Assembly: GCF_003364195.1 (NCBI RefSeq)
Contig: NZ_NXLQ01000001.1
Location: 186,001-250,000, forward strand
DNA from: Helicobacter didelphidarum
GTDB lineage: Bacteria; Campylobacterota; Campylobacteria; Campylobacterales; Helicobacteraceae
DNA: 64,000 nt
Direction: 5' to 3'
The notes below the pieces were generated by a model, which worked only from the letters and a program-made list of their open reading frames with translations, was not told the origin of the DNA and ran no database searches. Shown here piece by piece: positions 18,587 to 27,926 of the stretch (positions are counted from its first letter, which is position 1; the number at the start of each line of letters is the position of its first letter). Position numbers and translations under genes: made by a program.

Positions 18587-19087
18587 CTACATACCCTGTT
18601 TATGCCCAACACCAACATGACATGACACACATCTCAAAGGTTCATTAGCACCTTTTTTCATTGTTGCATTGATTGCATGTGAAGCCATATCTGTATGACA
18701 ACTCATGCAATTATTTTGTATCATCTCTTTACTCTTTTGTGTTGCATTTAAATTTGGTGGTAAATCATTAAGCTTAAAGGTAAAAGCATACGCATGTCCC
18801 ACACCACTTTCTGCTTTTGCAATCCATTTACTAATAAAATTATGAGGTAAATGGCAATCATTACAAGTAGCACGAGGCTCACCCTTAACTTTTTGGGCAT
18901 GTGGACCTTTTAAGTAGTCATCATAAACTTCATTCATAACATGACAATTATTGCATGCTTCACTTGCATCGCTAAAATATGATATACCTTTTGCATTATA
19001 GAAAGTATAGATGATTATAATAAAGAGTATTGCAAGGAGCAACAAAAAAATAGCGAAAAATCTTGGGAATGTCTTATTTTGTTTCAT
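18587..19087 (-). CDS. nrfH: NrfH tetraheme quinol dehydrogenase
   Basis: Membrane-anchored NapC/NirT-family cytochrome that passes electrons from menaquinol to NrfA. It has one N-terminal transmembrane helix (about 8-30) and four heme motifs: CNNCH (45-49), CNDCH (75-79), CMSCH (127-131) and CVSCH (153-157). GPHAQKVKGEPRATC and SGVGHAYAF are typical of the family. Length, 166 residues, is normal. AAGGAC precedes the ATG. The gene precedes nrfA in the same direction, the standard epsilonproteobacterial nrfHA order. Confidence 0.96.
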   Translation of the reverse strand: MKQNKTFPRFFAIFLLLLAILFIIIIYTFYNAKGISYFSDASEACNNCHVMNEVYDDYLKGPHAQKVKGEPRATCNDCHLPHNFISKWIAKAESGVGHAYAFTFKLNDLPPNLNATQKSKEMIQNNCMSCHTDMASHAINATMKKGANEPLRCVSCHVGVGHKQGM

Positions 19088-19285
19088 ATTAGTCCTTGCA
19101 TATATTGAGATTAAAGCTCATGTAAATCATGTAAATTTTGTATTTTTTATGACAATACCTTATTCAAAGAAACAAGTATATAATATAAAAATTTAAAGCT
19201 TCCTTAAAGCTTCGTTAAAGAATATTATTTTCTCTACTTTAATCAATATTAAATAGAGAAAACTAGAGAGAAATCTTATAAAACA

Positions 19286-19294
19286 TGCTACAAT
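19286..19294 (+). promoter_or_regulatory. extended -10 box for murA
   Basis: TGCTACAAT, an extended -10 element, 56 bases before the murA ATG and in A/T-rich DNA. Confidence 0.5.
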
Positions 19295-19349
19295 TTCTAC
19301 TTTTACTTAATTATTAAAAATAAAGTACATAAGATTCAAAAGGAATATC

Positions 19350-20633
19350 ATGGACTACCTAGAAATTGAAGGTGGATATATATTGCAAGGCAAAGTAAAT
19401 ATTTCAGGTGCAAAAAATGCCGCATTACCTTTACTTGCCCTCTCTTTACTTGCAAAAAATTCATTTGAACTTTATAATCTTCCAGAGGTAGCAGATATTA
19501 CTACCTTTGGAAAATTATTAACTATGCTTGGTGCAACAGTTACATCAAATAATTACGGACATCGTAGTATTAATACTTCATCTATTCATAGTACAAAAGC
19601 AATTTATGATATTGTGCGTAAAATGCGTGCTTCAATTCTTGTGCTGGGTCCTTTGTTGTCTCGTTTTGGACATTGTGAGGTAAGTTTGCCTGGTGGTTGT
19701 GCTATTGGTGCACGTCCTGTTGATTTACATATTCAAGCTATGCGAAAGCTTGGCGCAGATATTGAGGTAAGGGGTGGCTATATTATTGCACATGCAAGGG
19801 ATGGCTTGCAAGGAGCTGATATTGTTTTTGATAAAATTACGGTTACAGGTACAAGCAATGTTGTTATGGCAGCGGCATTAGCAAAAGGAAAAACTCGCAT
19901 TATTAATGCAGCAAAAGAACCTGAAGTTGTGCAAATATGTGAAGTATTGCAACAGGCGGGGGTTCATATTGAGGGAATTGGAACTTCAGAAATCGAGATT
20001 ATTGGAAGCGATAGAGAAATTATTGAATTTAAACCTATTCGCGTGATTCCAGATAGGATTGAAGCTGGGACATATTTATGTGCAGGTGCAATTACAAACT
20101 CACATATTATGCTTGTCAATATTATTGAAGAACATGTTGAAAGCATGAACATCAAACTTCGAGAAATAGGTTTTGATATGCAATATCAATATGATTGTAA
20201 TAATATTTGCACACTTGAATTATTTCCCGCGACACAACCTCTTAAGGCTTGTAGAATCACAACAACAGAATATCCTGGATTTCCGACTGATATGCAGGCA
20301 CAATTCATGGCATTAAGTACGCAATGCGAAGGTGCAAGTTTTATTAAAGAGACACTTTTTGAAAATCGCTTTATGCATGTCAATGAATTGCAGCGACTTG
20401 GAGCAAATATCACAATTGATGGTAATATAGCACAGATTAATGGTAAGACAGAGCTTATAGGTGCAGAGGTTATGGCAACAGATTTGCGTGCTTCTTCGGC
20501 ACTTGTCTTAGCAGCACTTGTAGCAAAAGGTGTAAGTAAGATTCACAGAATCTATCATTTGGATAGAGGGTATGAGCGACTAGAAGAAAAACTTAATCTG
20601 CTTGGTGCAAGGGTAAAAAGACTGAACAAATAA
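19350..20633 (+). CDS. murA: UDP-N-acetylglucosamine 1-carboxyvinyltransferase
   Basis: First committed step of peptidoglycan synthesis: transfer of enolpyruvate from PEP to UDP-GlcNAc. The N-terminal [16 protein letters not shown] holds the catalytic K22-N23 pair. The PEP-reactive cysteine is C117 in [15 protein letters not shown], so the fosfomycin-sensitive residue is intact. The C-terminal [14 protein letters not shown] is also canonical. Length, 427 residues, is normal. AAAAGGAAT precedes the ATG. It stands as a single-gene unit. Confidence 0.97.
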   Translation: MDYLEIEGGYILQGKVNISGAKNAALPLLALSLLAKNSFELYNLPEVADITTFGKLLTMLGATVTSNNYGHRSINTSSIHSTKAIYDIVRKMRASILVLGPLLSRFGHCEVSLPGGCAIGARPVDLHIQAMRKLGADIEVRGGYIIAHARDGLQGADIVFDKITVTGTSNVVMAAALAKGKTRIINAAKEPEVVQICEVLQQAGVHIEGIGTSEIEIIGSDREIIEFKPIRVIPDRIEAGTYLCAGAITNSHIMLVNIIEEHVESMNIKLREIGFDMQYQYDCNNICTLELFPATQPLKACRITTTEYPGFPTDMQAQFMALSTQCEGASFIKETLFENRFMHVNELQRLGANITIDGNIAQINGKTELIGAEVMATDLRASSALVLAALVAKGVSKIHRIYHLDRGYERLEEKLNLLGARVKRLNK

Positions 20634-20823
20634 TTTGTCTTTTTGATACTATGATTATCGCAGTTTGGATTTGTAAAACTAAAAATAATATAAAGAAAAA
20701 GAAAACGATATATGTTAAATTCATAATATTCTAGTAGGAATTTCACTTCTATTGATATTGTTTTCAGTCAAATAAAACATTATGAGATTTTCTGAAATAA
20801 AAACTTCTTAAAAAGGATTAATC

Positions 20824-21792
20824 TCAATTTGTGGCTTCAATATTCTTATATACAATTGCACCAAATCTTGTTATTTGCTGTGCCTGATAAAATGTATTGT
20901 ATGGCAAGTAAGTATTTATTTTTACAACATTCTCAAGTTTTTTGTTGCAGTCATAAAAACTAAGATATACCATTGTAATGTCGGCATTCTCAATAAGAAT
21001 TTCAAGTGTTTTTGTGGCACTACTATCAATCTTTATAAATTTACCTAATTCAGAATATAAAGTGCGTTGCACCTTTATATTGTTGGGATTATCATGTTGA
21101 AATTCTAATTTTATATTGTAGTTTGGTAACGAATTGCTTATATCTTGATAGTGTATGGTTAAAGCACTATTGTAAGACATATTTTTTGAAAGAATTTGGT
21201 AAATTGCAAGATCATTTTTATAATCTTCTAGAATTTGTTTAAAATCCTTATATTTGTGAAAAGGAGGAGTATTACAAGTTTCAAGTAGAGAATCTAAAGT
21301 TTGTTGATTTGCTTGGATTCTATTTAATATTTGAGATTGTAAGAGAGATTTTTCAACACGCACACGCACAGAGAATTTATTATCTTTTTTTGTTTGTTTC
21401 TCTATTTCAAGTGCAGGTAAATCTTTAATTGCTGATTCTAAAGAAACTTCTGCAATACCGCTTGTTTGCAAAGAATTATCTTTTTGCCTCACTACATCTT
21501 TTGCCACAAATTTTATGCTTACTTGTAAATTAGTTGATAAATCCTTAATAGCATATTGTTTCGCTTCTTGGAATGAAGCACCATACCCAATACCATAAAG
21601 ATATTCTTTCTGTTTAGAATCTTTTTGTAAGTTCTGTGATTTTATATTATCTGCACAACCAACAAAAAAAAGAATGAAAAAAAAATAGGGAAAATAAAGA
21701 GAAACACACAATTTTATAATAGAATAAATCTTGTTTTCTTGTAAATCTTTATATTGAAAAAAACGATATTTACAATCACATAAATAATTCAT
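20824..21792 (-). CDS. LPP20-family lipoprotein
   Basis: A predicted lipoprotein. A long hydrophobic signal ends in a lipobox (FFVGC, cysteine near residue 45), followed by a domain resembling the LPP20/FlgP-like family: KEYLYGIGYGASFQEAKQYA, then VRVEKSLL. The family includes Helicobacter Lpp20 and flagellum-linked FlgP, but this protein is longer (322 residues) and its C-terminal half is unassigned. The signal-peptide codons contain T9 and T8 runs (21677-21685 and 21664-21671 on the plus strand as A runs). AAGGAT precedes the ATG. Function is not known. Confidence 0.75.
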   Translation of the reverse strand: MNYLCDCKYRFFQYKDLQENKIYSIIKLCVSLYFPYFFFILFFVGCADNIKSQNLQKDSKQKEYLYGIGYGASFQEAKQYAIKDLSTNLQVSIKFVAKDVVRQKDNSLQTSGIAEVSLESAIKDLPALEIEKQTKKDNKFSVRVRVEKSLLQSQILNRIQANQQTLDSLLETCNTPPFHKYKDFKQILEDYKNDLAIYQILSKNMSYNSALTIHYQDISNSLPNYNIKLEFQHDNPNNIKVQRTLYSELGKFIKIDSSATKTLEILIENADITMVYLSFYDCNKKLENVVKINTYLPYNTFYQAQQITRFGAIVYKNIEATN

Positions 21793-21975
21793 ATTTAATC
21801 CTTCAATAAAGATAAATCATAGCTATATTCTGTGGGATAATTGAGAGCTAATACCCCTAAAGACTAATACAACTATTGTATCAAGATTATTTAAATTAAA
21901 ACCTAAATTTTCTTATTCTTTATGGATTTTTATATTCATCAAAGAATAGGGTAGAATTTCATATTTATTAAAATA

Positions 21976-21984
21976 TGTTAAAAT
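21976..21984 (+). promoter_or_regulatory. extended -10 box for ridA
   Basis: TGTTAAAAT, 37 bases before the ridA ATG, with an upstream A/T-rich stretch. Confidence 0.45.
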
Positions 21985-22020
21985 CAACTTTATTTTTAAT
22001 TATTTTTTTAGGAGTTTTAC

Positions 22021-22398
22021 ATGTCATTAGAAGTTATCTCCACATCAAATGCACCACAAGCTATTGGACCATATTCTCAAGCTATTGCCACAGGTAATCT
22101 CATTTTTACTTCAGGGCAAATCCCACTTTTACCAAATGGGGATTTTTTAGATTCTGATATTCAGGCACAAACACATCAAGTTTGCAAAAATTTACAAGCA
22201 GTGCTAAAAGAGGCTGGCAGTGAATTGCAACTCGTTATCAAAACAAATGTTTATCTTAGTGATATGCAATATTTTACACAATTTAATGAAGTATATGGGC
22301 AATATTTTACACACAAACCAGCTCGTAGCACAGTCGCAGTAAAGGAATTGCCAAAAGGGAGTAAGGTAGAAATCGAATGTATTGCCATACGAAAATAA
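22021..22398 (+). CDS. ridA: RidA-family enamine/imine deaminase
   Basis: Hydrolyses reactive 2-aminoacrylate-type intermediates released by PLP enzymes. The YjgF/RidA signature is clear: NAPQAIGPYSQAI, TSGQIPL, the arginine in HKPARSTVAV and the C-terminal KVEIECIAI. Length, 125 residues, is typical. TTAGGAG precedes the ATG. The following HAD phosphatase gene starts within or just after its 3' end, so the two are probably cotranscribed. Confidence 0.95.
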   Translation: MSLEVISTSNAPQAIGPYSQAIATGNLIFTSGQIPLLPNGDFLDSDIQAQTHQVCKNLQAVLKEAGSELQLVIKTNVYLSDMQYFTQFNEVYGQYFTHKPARSTVAVKELPKGSKVEIECIAIRK

Positions 22399-22426
22399 GA
22401 TTAAAATTCTTTATACGGGGAATATT

Positions 22427-23014
22427 TTGACAATAGCATTTTTTGATTTTGATGGTACGATTACACGAGGTGATTCTTTTGCGTTATTTTTAAAATTTAT
22501 TTTAGGGAAAAGATTTTATATAAAAATATTATGCAATATCCATATTCTTTTTCTTTATAAGCTTGGAATTTATAATAATGCAAAAACAAAACAATCTGTG
22601 CTAGAGTCGTGTTTGGGTGGCATGGAGCAAATCACTTTAGAACAAAAATGTCAAGCATTTTGTCGAAAGCTTGAATCTTATTGTAAAGATTCTGCATTAA
22701 CAAAGATTCAATGGCATAAAGAACAAGGACATAAGGTGGTGTTAGTCTCTGCAAGTTTTGAAGAGTATTTACGTCCTTTATGTAAAAAATTGGGTATTGA
22801 ACTTCTTGCCACAACTATGGAAGTAAAGAATGGTATTGTCACTGGTAATTTTGGACACCCAAATTGCTATGGTGTAGAAAAAGTGCATCGCATAAAAGCT
22901 ACATATAATCTTTGTGATTATACAAGTATATATGTCTATGGTGATACGCGTGGAGATAAAGAAATGTTAGAGCTTGCAAGTAAAAAACAAGGATTTTATA
23001 GAGTATTCTATTAG
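22427..23014 (+). CDS. HAD-IB phosphatase, SerB-like
   Basis: A haloacid dehalogenase superfamily phosphatase of subclass IB. Motif I is FFDFDGTITRGDSF, motif II is VVLVSASFEEYL and motif III is VYGDTRGDKEM. HAD-IB proteins include phosphoserine phosphatase SerB and lipid-linked phosphatases, and the substrate cannot be assigned. The frame extends back to a TTG at 22382 overlapping ridA. The TTG at 22427, preceded by GGGG and placing the DFDGT motif near the N-terminus, is the more likely start. Confidence 0.82.
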   Translation: MTIAFFDFDGTITRGDSFALFLKFILGKRFYIKILCNIHILFLYKLGIYNNAKTKQSVLESCLGGMEQITLEQKCQAFCRKLESYCKDSALTKIQWHKEQGHKVVLVSASFEEYLRPLCKKLGIELLATTMEVKNGIVTGNFGHPNCYGVEKVHRIKATYNLCDYTSIYVYGDTRGDKEMLELASKKQGFYRVFY

Positions 23015-23161
23015 AATATCAATTATAATGATACTTTAAGCTTCTTTGCTACGATAAGTAATAACTAAAAAGTAAATATAATACTGATATTTACAAATTG
23101 TATTCTATTTTTCTTGATAATTTTTTGTAACTGATATTTTCTATTTATAGTTATTTTTGTT

Positions 23162-24682
23162 CTATGGGAAAAAACTTGAAGAAAGAAAAGATTCTATGCG
23201 TTTTTTTGTTTCATTTCTACCTAAAATAAAAATACACGCTCCAAGGTCAATTCCACCCTTTTTCCCAAGCAAGGCAAGGCGAAGACCTTGCATAAAGAGG
23301 CTTGATTTAAACCCTGATTGTTTAAGAATTGAGTGTTCATTTTCGCTGAAGGCATGAATAAATCCTTTAAATTCCTGTGGATTATTTGGATTTACTTGTA
23401 TATGGGAATGATTATTTGATTGTATAGAAACCTCTTGAGTTGCTATAAGACATTGTGCAAAATCTTTTAATGATTGTATAAGAATGTCTTTTTGTGAATC
23501 TTTAAAAAGCTTTTGAAACATTGCTTCATCATAACTTGCAGGAATATAATTTCCTTGAAGATTTTCAGAATCTTTTTCACATGACATAATAGGTGTATGT
23601 AAGATTCCATAAATTTCCTTTTTTAAATCCACTAAATTATTTACACGCGGTTTTAATTCATCTAACAGGGTAAATGCTCTTTCTTTAGAATCTTTTTTAA
23701 GAGATTCCAATATCTCAGAATTTATAAGCTTTGATAATTCTTCATTCTCCATTGCTTTGATATATTCACTATTAAGCCAATAAAGCTTTGAAAAATTACA
23801 AGCACTTGCCTTGCTATTAATCTGTGTGGGGTCAAAACATAAAAACATATCATCTAGACTAAAAATTTCTTGATCCCCATAACTAAAGCCCAAACGAAAG
23901 AGAAAATTAAGCAAAGCTTGTGGTAATATACCAGCCTCACGATATTCAAGAACAGAGAGTGCGCCATCTCTCTTGCTAAGCTTCTGCCCTTTTTCATTGC
24001 AGATCATTGGAATATGATAAAAACGAGGAATTGCAAACCCTAATGCTTCATATACAACAAGCTGCTTGGGTGTATTTGAGATATGATCATCACCACGCAT
24101 AAGATCTGTGATACCACTTAAAGCATCATCAATTGCAACAACAAAATTATAAGTTGGAGTCCCATCGCTTCGCAAAATTACAAAATCATCAATCTCACTT
24201 GCTTGGAAACTAATCTCCCCCTTAATACCATCAAGAAAACTAATATTTCCACTTATTGGAGATTTGATTCTAATACATGGCTGTATGCCAGATGGAATCT
24301 TACCTTTGAAATCACGATATTTACGAGTAAGCTCAGCATGATTTGCATTTCTATTTTCTCGTATTTGTTGCAATTCCTCTTGACTCAAATAACAATAATA
24401 TGCTTTGTTCGAATCTAAAAGCTTTTTTGCATATTCTTGATAGATTGCTAATCTTTGACTTTGATAAAGCATTGGCGAATCATATTCAAGCCCAACCCAT
24501 CGAAATGCTTCTAAGATTCCATCTAAAGCTTCTTGGCTATTTCGTTTTGTATCAGTATCCTCGATTCTTAAAAGAAATTTCCCCTTTTTTAATCGTGCAT
24601 ATAAATAATTATAGAGAGCAGTCCGTAACCCTCCAATATGTAAATGCCCTGTTGGGGAAGGAGCAAATCTTGTAGTAATCAT
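23162..24682 (-). CDS. gltX: glutamyl-tRNA synthetase
   Basis: Class I synthetase that charges tRNA-Glu. It has APSPTGHLHIGGLRTA (HIGH motif) at residues 7-22 and KLSKRDGA (KMSKS motif) near residue 240. Helicobacter species usually carry two gltX genes, one discriminating and one acting on tRNA-Gln before amidation. Overall resemblance is to the GltX1 type, but which specificity this copy has is inference. Length, 506 residues, is slightly long, with an Asn/Ser/His-rich stretch near residue 440. TAAGGTG precedes the ATG. Confidence 0.95.
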   Translation of the reverse strand: MITTRFAPSPTGHLHIGGLRTALYNYLYARLKKGKFLLRIEDTDTKRNSQEALDGILEAFRWVGLEYDSPMLYQSQRLAIYQEYAKKLLDSNKAYYCYLSQEELQQIRENRNANHAELTRKYRDFKGKIPSGIQPCIRIKSPISGNISFLDGIKGEISFQASEIDDFVILRSDGTPTYNFVVAIDDALSGITDLMRGDDHISNTPKQLVVYEALGFAIPRFYHIPMICNEKGQKLSKRDGALSVLEYREAGILPQALLNFLFRLGFSYGDQEIFSLDDMFLCFDPTQINSKASACNFSKLYWLNSEYIKAMENEELSKLINSEILESLKKDSKERAFTLLDELKPRVNNLVDLKKEIYGILHTPIMSCEKDSENLQGNYIPASYDEAMFQKLFKDSQKDILIQSLKDFAQCLIATQEVSIQSNNHSHIQVNPNNPQEFKGFIHAFSENEHSILKQSGFKSSLFMQGLRLALLGKKGGIDLGACIFILGRNETKKRIESFLSSSFFP

Positions 24683-25153
24683 TGTTTCACCTTATAATTT
24701 AAGTTAGATAGCTTGGTTTATCACAATATCTTAAGCATTGATGTAAAACTCACACAATATCACAATAAGCTTAGTAATTTACCTTCATTCATTCTTATTC
24801 TCTATTTTATTGAATCTAAAGAGCATTTTCTTTGTTTTCCAACAATTCAAGAAGCTAAAATTACATCATAATACCATTTTGTAGCCAAAAATAAAATTAG
24901 AAAATCCTAATTTATATTATAAATTAAGTCGCTTATTGCAATAAGAATAAAAAAGAATTATAATAAATTTTTGTGTATTTTTGTAATTGAAATCTTATTT
25001 TTTATGAGATTTTCTCTTTCAATAAAATATCTCAAGTATGGTTACGAAAAATTATAAAGAGCTTATAAAATTTATAATTTTTATAGAAAATACAACCATT
25101 ACGAATGTTTTTATTATAAAATAATGTTTTCGTTTTATTTTAAAGGATGCTTG
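24683..25153. other. 471-base A/T-rich gap before the phase-variable gene
   Basis: No gene or RNA seen. It holds poly-A and poly-T stretches. A TATAAA-type box near 25110, about 40 bases before the ATG at 25154, is a plausible promoter for the FkbM gene. Confidence 0.4.
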
Positions 25154-26054
25154 ATGAAAATTTTTTCATTTAAAAAAACATTTCAAAATAGTATTAAAAC
25201 AAAGTCATTGAGAATTTGTGGTTTTTGTCTTTTTGAAAGGAAAAAATATTATATTTCTAATAATATGTGGGGGGGGGGGGTATACTCAATACACCTATAA
25301 AGTATTGAACACCTTTACATTTTATAAATCCAAACAAGATTTATGTATTCTAAACAGGGTATTAGCCTTACTTGATATTTGGTGGTTGCAACAGATTCAA
25401 GGCGCTGAATTTCACGGGCAACTCGGACAAGATATTATTGCATATACAATTTTGAAACATAAAAAACATGGTTTTTTTGTAGATATTGCTGCTCATGATG
25501 GGATTAGTAGTAATAATACACTTTTATTTGAACGATTAGGTTGGAATGGATTTTGTGTGGAGGCAAATCCGGAGACATTTAAGAAATTGCAACAAAATAG
25601 AAAATGTGATTGTTATAATAAAGCAGTCTTTTCAAAAAATATAGGCATAACGCGTTTTGCAACGACAAGTGCAGATTTCTTGGATACACTTGAAATCACT
25701 ATGACAAAAAATCATAAAGAAAGAATGGAAAACGTATCATCTGGAAATGTGAAATATATTGAGGTGCAAACTATTACTTTTAATGAATTAATGGCAAATT
25801 ACCCTGATGTGACGCATATCGACTTTATGTCTTTAGATGTAGAGGGTGGTGAGCTAGAAGTCTTAAAGGGAATTGATTTTGATAAATATACATTTGGTGT
25901 GATGACAATTGAGCATAACTATGTTCAATCTAGAAAAATGGATATTATCAATTTATTGCATGATAAGGGATATAGAATCTTATTTGAAAATAACTTTGAT
26001 ATTATGTTTGTAAGAAATGAAAGAATTGGTTTTGTTGCTCATACTGCAATATAG
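25154..26054 (+). pseudogene. phase-variable FkbM methyltransferase, OFF in this sequence
   Basis: Encodes an FkbM-domain SAM-dependent methyltransferase, a family that methylates sugars or other surface and secondary metabolites. The ATG at 25154 follows AAAGGAT. Thirty-eight codons later comes a run of twelve G (25269-25280). With G12 the frame meets TAA at 25298 after 48 residues. The long downstream frame carries DIAAHDGISSNN, GWNGFCVEANPETF and SLDVEGGELEVL, which is the real enzyme. A run of 11 or 14 G would join the two parts into about 299-300 residues. The gene is therefore switched OFF rather than dead. A GTG at 25218 in the downstream frame has no ribosome site. It stands alone without neighbouring glycan genes. 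Confidence 0.88.
25269..25280 (+). repeat. G12 phase-variation tract
   Basis: A single-nucleotide run of twelve G inside the 5' coding region of the FkbM gene. Runs of this length slip during replication in Helicobacter and Campylobacter, and switch contingency genes on and off. Confidence 0.92.
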
Positions 26055-26413
26055 AATATCTATATTGTTGTGCAGTATTATACACTTAAACAAATCTACT
26101 TTTTATCATACAAAAGCTATAAGATTCTTCGTGATAGTGGAATCAATACGAAATATTGTACCGTATATTATCACGCAACAAAAGGCATATTCAATAAGTT
26201 GGTGTAACTATATAAAAATCAAAAAACTACATGAGTTGTAGAATAATTCAGTATAAAAATATATTACAATAATATGAATAATTTTTAAAAAATAGTTTAT
26301 ACATGTGTATTGAAGTCTCACTTAGAGATTTTTATTCTCTATTAAGTTATTAAATAAAAATCTATAGTATTATGTTACTATGTAGATTTTATTTTAAATT
26401 TTGGAGAAACATA
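26055..26413. other. 359-base gap between FkbM gene and dapD
   Basis: Small open frames only, none with ribosome sites. It probably contains the dapD promoter near 26361 (TATAGTATTATG). Confidence 0.3.
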
Positions 26414-27766
26414 ATGTTGCAATTTGATTCTATTAAAACAAAAGATGATTTTAAACTCTTTGTAGAGGAATTTTACCAAAAATATCCTAAACCAAAATGT
26501 TTTGGTATTTGTCGCAGTATACAATCCGCATTTGATAAAAATAAAACAATTACCTTAAATTTCCCATTCTTAAATTTTGAGAATAATTTTGGTAGTTTTG
26601 CCGTTTTTGTATCTTCTGCGGAATTGACAACAATACAAAATGAGACTATTGTTGATATTGATTTAAAATTTATTATACGAGCACTTTGTTTTTATTATCC
26701 TTTTATTATTGAAGAATTAGAAAAGATTCAAAATACTGAATTGTTGCAAGAATTTCAAAATTTTTATCAACAAGCAGTTGCAGATATTCACAAATTTAGC
26801 GATTCTGATAACCTTTATTTTCTTAAATCTTATTGGGCAAATGTATTTCAATATATTGGCAAGACACATAAAAATATCCAAATTATTCTAGAATCATTTG
26901 TATTATTACGCCTTATGTTACCTCCACAAGATGAATTGTATGACCCCAAAAAACCTCATTTTCAATTTGTTGCATTTGTGGAAGATAAAAAGACAGAATC
27001 ATTGCAAGTTGCCTATGCAAAATTACATGCACTTTCACAAGGTTATGCACCACTTAGAAGCCTCAATCTTGATGGAATATTTGGTTTATTTCCAAATCTT
27101 GCATGGAGCGGAAATATGCCATACGAGTTAGAATATTTACGTGAAAATGAGATTCATCTTAAAATGAAAGGGAGATTTCCATGTATTGATTACATCGATA
27201 AATTCCCTCGCTACCTTATGCAAGTATTGCCACAAGCTGATAATATTAGAATCCTCGATACAGCTAAAACTCGCTTTGGTGCATTCTTGGGTGCTGGTTA
27301 CACACAAATGCCTGGTGCGAGCTATGTAAATTTCAATTCAGGATCTCTTGGTGCATGTATGAACGAAGGGCGAATTAGCTCCAGTGTCATTGTAGGCGAA
27401 GGAACTGACATAGGCGGTGGTGCAAGTATTTTAGGTGTATTGAGTGGTGGAAATACAACGCCAATTAGCATTGGAAAAAATTGTCTGCTTGGTGCAAATT
27501 CTGTAACAGGAATTAGTCTTGGCAATGGTTGCATTGTTGATGCGGGAATCAGTATTTTATCTGGTAGCATTGTTTCTATTGATAGTGCAGAGGCACATAA
27601 AATACAGGAAATCAATAGTGATTTTGTTATAGAATCTAATGGCTTATATAAGGGTGTAAAATTAAGTGGATTGCATGGAATTCACTTCCGAATCACTTCA
27701 CAAGATTCTAAGCTTATTGCATTTAGGAGTGCGAGAGAGATTAAACTCAACACGGACTTACATTAG
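26414..27766 (+). CDS. dapD: tetrahydrodipicolinate N-succinyltransferase
   Basis: Succinyl-CoA-dependent step of the lysine and meso-diaminopimelate pathway, needed for cell-wall cross-linking. The C-terminal half is a left-handed beta-helix of hexapeptide repeats with the catalytic-site segments YVNFNSGSLGACMNEGRIS and LGVLSGGNTTPISIG. The long N-terminal domain is characteristic of the epsilonproteobacterial/actinobacterial-type enzyme. Length is 450 residues from the ATG at 26414, which follows GGAGAAACATA. An upstream in-frame start at 26372 lacks a ribosome site. Confidence 0.94.
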   Translation: MLQFDSIKTKDDFKLFVEEFYQKYPKPKCFGICRSIQSAFDKNKTITLNFPFLNFENNFGSFAVFVSSAELTTIQNETIVDIDLKFIIRALCFYYPFIIEELEKIQNTELLQEFQNFYQQAVADIHKFSDSDNLYFLKSYWANVFQYIGKTHKNIQIILESFVLLRLMLPPQDELYDPKKPHFQFVAFVEDKKTESLQVAYAKLHALSQGYAPLRSLNLDGIFGLFPNLAWSGNMPYELEYLRENEIHLKMKGRFPCIDYIDKFPRYLMQVLPQADNIRILDTAKTRFGAFLGAGYTQMPGASYVNFNSGSLGACMNEGRISSSVIVGEGTDIGGGASILGVLSGGNTTPISIGKNCLLGANSVTGISLGNGCIVDAGISILSGSIVSIDSAEAHKIQEINSDFVIESNGLYKGVKLSGLHGIHFRITSQDSKLIAFRSAREIKLNTDLH

Positions 27767-27926
27767 GGTTTATGGTTATCTATAAGATGTGTCATAATCA
27801 ACTCTACAACTTATAAAGATTTTTCTGCAATCAATACAATTTTGGTTAATAAAAGCATACATTGTAGAATATATGGGGGTATCACATGATAGGTTTTATC
27901 AATGCTATAAAATGGATGAGAACAAA

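Noticed and set aside
25218-26054. GTG at 25218 as the true start of the FkbM gene
   Set aside because: It has no Shine-Dalgarno, and the peptide before the tract in that frame is not protein-like. The upstream ATG with AAAGGAT and a basic, LPS-enzyme-like N-terminus is far better.
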